Positions 6,763 to 10,364 of a DNA stretch of 10,364 nucleotides are shown here, in pieces. This DNA comes from Promethearchaeota archaeon. GTDB lineage: Archaea; Asgardarchaeota; Lokiarchaeia; Sigyniarchaeales; Promethearchaeaceae. Under the pieces are notes generated by a model that was not told where the DNA came from, ran no database searches, and saw only the letters and a program-made list of their open reading frames with translations. Within the stretch, counting starts at the first letter, position 1, and every line of letters starts with the position of its first letter. Location of the stretch: NCBI GenBank assembly GCA_014729055.1, contig WJKO01000858.1:1-10364 (forward strand). Reading direction: 5' to 3'. The translations under genes and the position numbers were made by a program.

Positions 6763-7188
6763 TTAATTTTCAAATTTATCCCGATTTTTCGAGATAATTA
6801 AGATACTCATAATTAAAACCACAATTAAACCGATTAGAAAACCAACTTTAACTTCACGGAGAGTAAAAAATTCAAGATCTCTAAATATATAGAGAATTAA
6901 ACAAACCGTTGCGAAAATAAGCCCTAAATTTACGAACCTTGGCGCCCAGTTTTTTAAATTATGTAATGCAGTAGCGGAAGCCCAACAAAAACCCGCAATC
7001 ATTACTTCTATTGATGCACCGATAAACCATCTTTGTGTGTCTGCCCGTTCGAATGCAAGGATAAAAATAACATCACGAAACGCTATAATTATTAGTGGGA
7101 TTGGCAGAATATACAATAAGAGGGTCACCAGTTTCAATCCTGGCGCTGTAATATCTTCGATATCTTCCCTATAAGTAATATTGCTCAT
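6763..7188 (-). CDS. Small four-helix membrane protein of unknown function
   Basis: A 141-residue protein not recognised as any family. After a short acidic N-terminus (MSNITYREDIEDI) there are four predicted membrane helices (about 18-38, 54-73, 84-104 and 112-133) and a short charged C-terminus (SKNRDKFEN). Polar residues inside or near the membrane include Arg39/Asp40 after helix 1, His76 after helix 2 and Arg/Asp/Glu between helices 3 and 4; no cofactor motif is visible. It lies 42 bases upstream of the alcohol dehydrogenase on the same strand, so the two may be co-transcribed, but a functional link is not shown. No Shine-Dalgarno precedes the ATG, and an A/T-rich TATA-like box about 28 bases upstream suggests a leaderless message. 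Confidence 0.75.
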   Translation of the reverse strand: MSNITYREDIEDITAPGLKLVTLLLYILPIPLIIIAFRDVIFILAFERADTQRWFIGASIEVMIAGFCWASATALHNLKNWAPRFVNLGLIFATVCLILYIFRDLEFFTLREVKVGFLIGLIVVLIMSILIISKNRDKFEN

Positions 7189-7210
7189 AAAATAAGATGG
7201 ATAAATCTAC

Positions 7211-7220
7211 CTTAAAAATT
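7211..7220 (-). promoter_or_regulatory. Candidate TATA box for leaderless small membrane protein gene
   Basis: AATTTTTAAG on the minus strand lies at -32 to -23 from the ATG at 7188, the position expected for a leaderless archaeal mRNA. There is no Shine-Dalgarno between it and the start. Confidence 0.35.
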
Positions 7221-7259
7221 CTTCTAACAATCGACAAGCTAATTTATAGAAGAAATAAG

Positions 7260-7318
7260 AAAAAAAAAGATTGTTTTAGTGTTAATATCCGTTTCTAAAG
7301 TCTCGCAATAAAGACTTT
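7260..7318 (-). terminator. Hairpin plus T9 tract after the Trp-rich surface protein gene
   Basis: Downstream of the stop at 7335, a perfect 7-base inverted repeat, AAAGTCT (7297-7303) and AGACTTT (7312-7318), encloses an 8-base loop. About 28 bases later the minus strand has nine consecutive T (complement of 7260-7268), followed by more T-rich sequence. The oligo-T run is a credible archaeal terminator; the hairpin is further from it than in a bacterial terminator and may be a 3' RNA-stabilising element. Confidence 0.5.
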
Positions 7319-7334
7319 CTGGACTTTTTTGGAT

Positions 7335-8981
7335 TTAATTTTCGATTACTCGTTTTTTTCGCATCAAGACCATTAAACCGACCACTGCAAGCATTGAAAA
7401 TGCAATTAGTAGCCCGATATGAGGTCCAGGAATATCGCTACCTCCGGGGGAAGCGCAATATTCGTCAACGTCCAACGTATAATCTAAATTATCAATAAGT
7501 GCAACACCTTGTACAATTGCACTAACCGAAATAGAAATAGCTTCCTCTTTAGCTGCAATAGATGAAACTGTCAATTGATACAAGCCGTTTCCTAATTCGG
7601 TTGTCGAGTGAGGTGACCCATCAACAGTTACTGAAACTGAAGTTGCATCGACCGGATTACCATATAGGTCTGTCAATAGATAAGTCAAAGTTAATTGATC
7701 GTTTTCGGCATTATATACCTCAGAACTGACATCAATATCGACTATTGGCGGGATATAATAAATCGGAACGGTAAATACCGCAACGGGTAAAGTCCAATGG
7801 ATATAATATATCCACCACCACCAGACCCAAACGGTCAACGTCCATTGTATTTGCCAGTGAAATATCCAGATATCCCAAATCCACTTGAATTCATAGACTA
7901 TGATGTCCCAGTACCAAATCCAGATTGTCCACGACCACCAAACCCACACCGTGTAAACGTAATATTCATACCAGTAGAATTCAAGTTTGATGTTATAATA
8001 ATCGTAGATGAATACGTAGATTAGACCGTCCCAAGTTAACCACCAGTAACGATAGAACAGAAATGTCACATAGTATCCCGTCGGTAATAACCAAATCCAA
8101 TCAATGTATACATTTAATGGACTGGCCCACCACATCCAATAATACCATATAGTTGGGTGGAAAACACCCCAGAAAATTTCCATAGAATCTTCAGTTAAAA
8201 CTAAAAGTAAGTCAAACCATTGTATTGTGGTTACACCATGGAATCTAGATACATTTACGCCAGGAGGAATATATGAGCTAAAGAAGACAACATCTTTCTC
8301 TTCACCTGATGCAAAATCCTCCGTACCGCTACCGCCAATTTCAAAGATTTGACCAGTTTCCAGAATGTCAATCTGATATAGTTCTGTTATCCAAAATACT
8401 ACTGAAACAACACCTTCACCTATTATTATTTTAAGACCTTGTGCGAGTTCGACTTCCATGTCCGTAGTATTGAAGGTCAAGATACCATCGGCCATCTCAA
8501 TCTTCGCTTCATATAGATCTGCTTCATGACTGATCTCATGGACATTGTTTGTTAAGTCAGTATTTATACTTGCCACCGCGATTGTATCATAGAATGAAAG
8601 CGTTGTCTCATTTAAAGGCTGGTTGTAGTTCCATCCAATCGTAGGATCTGGATCTGAACCGTTCTGTAATAAAAGCGATCCGTCATCACCAACGGTCGCC
8701 GATTGAGTAGGTGAGTCATTTTCGCTTATAGTATTAGTTATCGTACTTGCGGGACTAGTATCATCTCCGGGATCTGACCAACTAACCGCTGCGTCATCAG
8801 TTTCAACTTCTCTATTCGTCGGATCAATGCTTAGGTTATTTCCATTAACATCTAGACTTTCTGAATCGGCTAAGGATGATTCTGGGATTGTTGCACAGAC
8901 AAACCATGCATTCGCAAAATATCCAATCACAAAAAGTGAAATTATTGCCGCGCTAATTAAAGCAATTTTTTTATTTTTCAT
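7335..8981 (-). CDS. Surface protein with extreme Trp/Tyr-rich core, Ig-like domain and C-terminal membrane anchor
   Basis: A 548-residue secreted or surface-anchored protein; the overall family is not recognised. A Lys-rich start and hydrophobic stretch (1-29) act as signal peptide or anchor. Residues 30-130 are Ser/Thr/Asp/Asn-rich, like a glycosylated linker, with sequons such as N107 and N124. A probable beta-rich domain spans about 130-270. Residues 271-396 contain 29 Trp, 20 Tyr and 7 Phe, often alternating with Ile/Val (for example WTIWIWYWD at 351-359). About 413-505 looks like an Ig-like domain (LTDLYGNPVDA at 436-446). The C-terminus has IPGP (517-520), a hydrophobic segment (521-540) and RKKR, as in archaeal PGF-CTERM-like sorting tails. 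The ATG has GAGGT seven bases upstream. The aromatic core may be a beta-sheet or solenoid that binds glycans or packs on a membrane; that is speculation. Confidence 0.85.
   Translation of the reverse strand: MKNKKIALISAAIISLFVIGYFANAWFVCATIPESSLADSESLDVNGNNLSIDPTNREVETDDAAVSWSDPGDDTSPASTITNTISENDSPTQSATVGDDGSLLLQNGSDPDPTIGWNYNQPLNETTLSFYDTIAVASINTDLTNNVHEISHEADLYEAKIEMADGILTFNTTDMEVELAQGLKIIIGEGVVSVVFWITELYQIDILETGQIFEIGGSGTEDFASGEEKDVVFFSSYIPPGVNVSRFHGVTTIQWFDLLLVLTEDSMEIFWGVFHPTIWYYWMWWASPLNVYIDWIWLLPTGYYVTFLFYRYWWLTWDGLIYVFIYDYYNIKLEFYWYEYYVYTVWVWWSWTIWIWYWDIIVYEFKWIWDIWIFHWQIQWTLTVWVWWWWIYYIHWTLPVAVFTVPIYYIPPIVDIDVSSEVYNAENDQLTLTYLLTDLYGNPVDATSVSVTVDGSPHSTTELGNGLYQLTVSSIAAKEEAISISVSAIVQGVALIDNLDYTLDVDEYCASPGGSDIPGPHIGLLIAFSMLAVVGLMVLMRKKRVIEN
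7793..7949 (-). repeat. Imperfect 39-residue repeat within the Trp-rich region
   Basis: Within the surface protein, residues 344-351 (TVWVWWSW) recur at 383-390 (TVWVWWWW), 39 residues later, and the DNA is nearly the same at both places. An earlier stretch, D318-W337, resembles D359-W376 with a small gap. This suggests two to three degenerate repeat units of about 39 residues covering most of the aromatic core. Coordinates mark the clearest pair. Confidence 0.4.
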
Positions 8982-8988
8982 AATTAAT

Positions 8989-8993
8989 ACCTC
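8989..8993 (-). promoter_or_regulatory. Shine-Dalgarno GAGGT for the Trp-rich surface protein
   Basis: On the minus strand GAGGT stands seven bases before the ATG at 8981, a good match to the archaeal anti-Shine-Dalgarno. It fixes the start just before the Lys-rich signal sequence. Confidence 0.65.
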
Positions 8994-9055
8994 ATTGTAT
9001 TGAATTACGATTCTTTCTATTAAGAAAAAAGAATTAAGGCTAAATGAGAAAAACG

Positions 9056-9070
9056 AATTTTTAAATATTT
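9056..9070 (-). promoter_or_regulatory. Candidate TATA box for the Trp-rich surface protein gene
   Basis: The minus strand reads AAATATTTAAAAATT here, about 80 bases before the start codon. Initiation some 25 bases downstream would leave a leader of roughly 50 bases containing the GAGGT ribosome-binding site. The match is good, but the surrounding DNA is A/T-rich. Confidence 0.4.
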
Positions 9071-9117
9071 TCTACATAGAATCCTAATTTCTCCGTTTTT
9101 CGCACAAACCAAAATAG

Positions 9118-9142
9118 AAAAAAATGAAAAATAAAATAGACA
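9118..9142 (-). terminator. Oligo-T terminator after the CDP-alcohol phosphatidyltransferase gene
   Basis: Just past the stop at 9154, the minus strand has successive T-runs (including seven T, complement of 9118-9124) separated by single other bases. This is the usual form of an archaeal intrinsic terminator. No stable hairpin is seen. Confidence 0.4.
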
Positions 9143-9153
9143 AATAAGGTCTT

Positions 9154-9987
9154 TTACTCGCCTTTCGCTGTATTTTGATTATTTTGCATGGCTTCTGGGC
9201 TTTTTTCTAACTCTGAAAGTTTACGATAATTAAGAAATCCATACACAATATAGTATATTATCACTCCAAATAAAACCATAACAATGATACAAATATAGGG
9301 AGCTGTATTATCGAGGATAGATGGTATCATTCCCAATGGAATAATGATTACACCCAAAATTGTTACAATAGGGAACACCATCTTGATAGATCCTTGCTTT
9401 TTCCGAATCTCTTTTCCATATACTAAGTAAGGTGTTACATTCAAATATGCTATCAAAACCATAAATATTGGCATGGCAAATCTCATAAAAGATGCAAATA
9501 AGACACCAGTCCCAGGAATCTGATACCAGTAATAGTCTATATAATGTAAGAATATTGCTAAGACCGCAGATAAAGGCGTTACTAAACCAGTATATCCCTC
9601 GTTATCATCAATATTAAACCAAGCTAATCGCAATATAGCGCCCACAATAAACGCAAAACATGTAAATAACGTAATCGAAATATGCATTACTGGCAATCCC
9701 GTTTGCCATGTATTACCGGAATATGCACATAAGATCATTATGGCCGGCGCTACACCAAAAACCATCGAATCACTCAAGGAATCTAATTCTCTGCCCAGGT
9801 CATTAATTTGTTTCATTTTACGCGCAACAAATCCATCCAAAAAATCCATGACAATTCCAAGCATAATAAATGCACCCGCACCCCGATATGCTTTATAGTA
9901 AACGGAAAACAGAATTGAAGTAAATCCACAAAGAGTTCCCAATAGCGTTACGCAATCTTTCAATTTAATTTCACTTAATACACCCAT
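9154..9987 (-). CDS. pssA: CDP-alcohol phosphatidyltransferase, probable archaetidylserine synthase
   Basis: A 277-residue integral membrane enzyme. The complete CDP-alcohol phosphotransferase signature is present: D48-x2-D51-G52-x2-A55-R56-x8-G65-x3-D69-x3-D73, the metal and CDP-lipid site. Downstream features point to the PssA branch: VFGVAPA (76-82) and LRLAWFN (119-125), close to the LRLARFN of phosphatidylserine and archaetidylserine synthases, followed by GLVTP. In an archaeon the likely reaction is CDP-archaeol plus L-serine giving archaetidylserine and CMP. About seven or eight membrane helices extend to residue 252, then a hydrophilic Gln/Asn-rich tail. One oddity is Trp123, where the family motif usually has Arg. 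No strong ribosome-binding site precedes the ATG. The gene is divergent from the regulator at 10157, and no archaetidylserine decarboxylase gene is in the window. The family is certain; serine as acceptor is likely but unproven. Confidence 0.9.
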   Translation of the reverse strand: MGVLSEIKLKDCVTLLGTLCGFTSILFSVYYKAYRGAGAFIMLGIVMDFLDGFVARKMKQINDLGRELDSLSDSMVFGVAPAIMILCAYSGNTWQTGLPVMHISITLFTCFAFIVGAILRLAWFNIDDNEGYTGLVTPLSAVLAIFLHYIDYYWYQIPGTGVLFASFMRFAMPIFMVLIAYLNVTPYLVYGKEIRKKQGSIKMVFPIVTILGVIIIPLGMIPSILDNTAPYICIIVMVLFGVIIYYIVYGFLNYRKLSELEKSPEAMQNNQNTAKGE

Positions 9988-10084
9988 TTTTTAATCCAAA
10001 TCCCCACTATTCTTGATACTTTGTAAATTTCTAATACATTCATAGCCAAATAGTTGATAATACTGAAAATTCATATTTAGCTAT

Positions 10085-10146
10085 ATGATTTTATCTTTGT
10101 ACCTTTTCTAAAATAAAATCATGGGAAAAAAATAACCAAAATCATG
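10085..10146. promoter_or_regulatory. Inverted and direct repeats in the divergent promoter region (candidate operator)
   Basis: ATGATTTTAT (10085-10094) and ATAAAATCAT (10113-10122) form a perfect 10-base inverted repeat with an 18-base spacer. The right half-site extends to AAAATCATG (10115-10123), and an identical AAAATCATG lies 23 bases further on (10138-10146), overlapping the ribosome-binding site of the regulator gene. The A/T-rich TAAAATAAAATC at 10109-10120 could be that gene's TATA box, so a protein bound here would control initiation. Autoregulation by the adjacent SpoVT/AbrB protein is inference. Confidence 0.4.
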
Positions 10147-10150
10147 TGAT
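10146..10150 (+). promoter_or_regulatory. Shine-Dalgarno GTGAT for the partial regulator gene
   Basis: GTGAT lies six bases before the ATG at 10157 and matches the archaeal GGTGAT consensus, supporting this start for the gene that runs off the window. Confidence 0.6.
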
Positions 10151-10156
10151 AAAAAA

Positions 10157-10364
10157 ATGGAATTTCGAAAACTACAGATTGTCGGCGGAAAGACATATTC
10201 AGTTAATTTACCGATAGAATGGATCAAAAAACTTGAGTTAGAAAAGGGGGATACGTTAAAGATTGACGAACAAGATAGCGGTGATCTGATTATAGGTCCT
10301 CCTGTAAAAAAGACAGAAGAAAAGCCGAAAATTTATAGGATTGTCTCTTCACACTCTTTACGAC
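10157..10364 (+). CDS. SpoVT/AbrB-domain PhoU-type transcriptional regulator, N-terminal part only
   Basis: Only the first 69 codons lie in the window; the frame is open to the last base. The protein starts MEFRKLQIVGGKTYSVNLP, then EWIKKLELEKGDTL and DSGDLIIGPP, which is the swapped-hairpin SpoVT/AbrB DNA-binding fold (about 1-48). In archaea this exact beginning (R-K-x-Q-x-x-G-G-x-T-Y-x-V-x-LP-x-EW) is typical of proteins annotated as PhoU-family phosphate uptake regulators, in which one or two PhoU helical domains follow. The PhoU part cannot be seen here, so the assignment beyond the DNA-binding domain is inference. Family members act as transcriptional regulators, often of phosphate transport. 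No pst genes are in the window. A GTGAT ribosome-binding site and a set of repeats lie upstream, which would fit autoregulation. Confidence 0.85.
   Translation, partial: MEFRKLQIVGGKTYSVNLPIEWIKKLELEKGDTLKIDEQDSGDLIIGPPVKKTEEKPKIYRIVSSHSLR

Noticed and set aside
7297..7318. Inverted repeat as a small RNA gene or operator
   Set aside because: A 7-base stem followed by a T9 tract just after a stop codon is better explained as a 3' end or terminator element.
7797..8024. Plus-strand open frame rich in Pro opposite the Trp-rich region
   Set aside because: It is the reverse complement of the Trp codons (TGG reads as CCA, Pro). The minus-strand frame has a signal sequence, ribosome-binding site and sorting tail, while the plus-strand frame has none of these.

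Overview
The window is AT-rich DNA that reads as archaeal. It combines Shine-Dalgarno-led starts (including two TTG starts) with apparently leaderless ones, TATA-like boxes, oligo-T terminators, an archaeal-type SpoVT/AbrB-PhoU regulator start, a PssA-type archaetidylserine synthase, and a surface protein ending in a Pro-Gly/hydrophobic/basic sorting-like tail. A long coiled coil capped by a zinc ribbon and membrane-anchored hexapeptide proteins would suit an Asgard (Lokiarchaeia-like) genome. That lineage is inference: no marker gene is present to prove it.

Layout. 25-936 (+) is a coiled-coil/zinc-ribbon protein ended by a hairpin plus T-tract. 1074-2706 (+) holds two overlapping, translationally linked paralogues, each with an N-terminal membrane anchor and a left-handed beta-helix acyltransferase domain. 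2731-3546 (-) is a six-helix DUF998-like membrane protein. 3726-5483 (+) is a polytopic membrane protein with a large predicted extracytoplasmic TIM-barrel-like domain. Its 3' end overlaps an iron-dependent alcohol dehydrogenase (5473-6720, -), which follows a four-helix membrane protein (6763-7188, -). 7335-8981 (-) is a surface protein with an extraordinary Trp/Tyr-rich core. 9154-9987 (-) is a CDP-alcohol phosphatidyltransferase of the archaetidylserine synthase type. Divergent from it, a SpoVT/AbrB regulator starts at 10157 (+) and runs off the window end.

How the genes relate. Seven of the ten genes encode membrane or cell-surface proteins: lipid headgroup synthesis, membrane-linked acyl or acetyl transfer, a glycosidase-like outer domain and a surface protein. 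The region looks like a cell-envelope neighbourhood, but strand changes divide it into several transcription units, so it is not one operon. The alcohol dehydrogenase is the only clear soluble metabolic enzyme.

The most unusual item is the aromatic-rich segment of the 7335-8981 protein. By hand count it has 29 Trp in 126 residues, with a probable internal repeat of about 39 residues. The other items worth attention are the inverted and direct repeats upstream of the regulator at 10157, and the His-to-Ser difference between the tandem hexapeptide paralogues. No tRNA, rRNA, CRISPR array, insertion sequence or integration site was seen, and no intergenic stretch exceeds about 180 bases.
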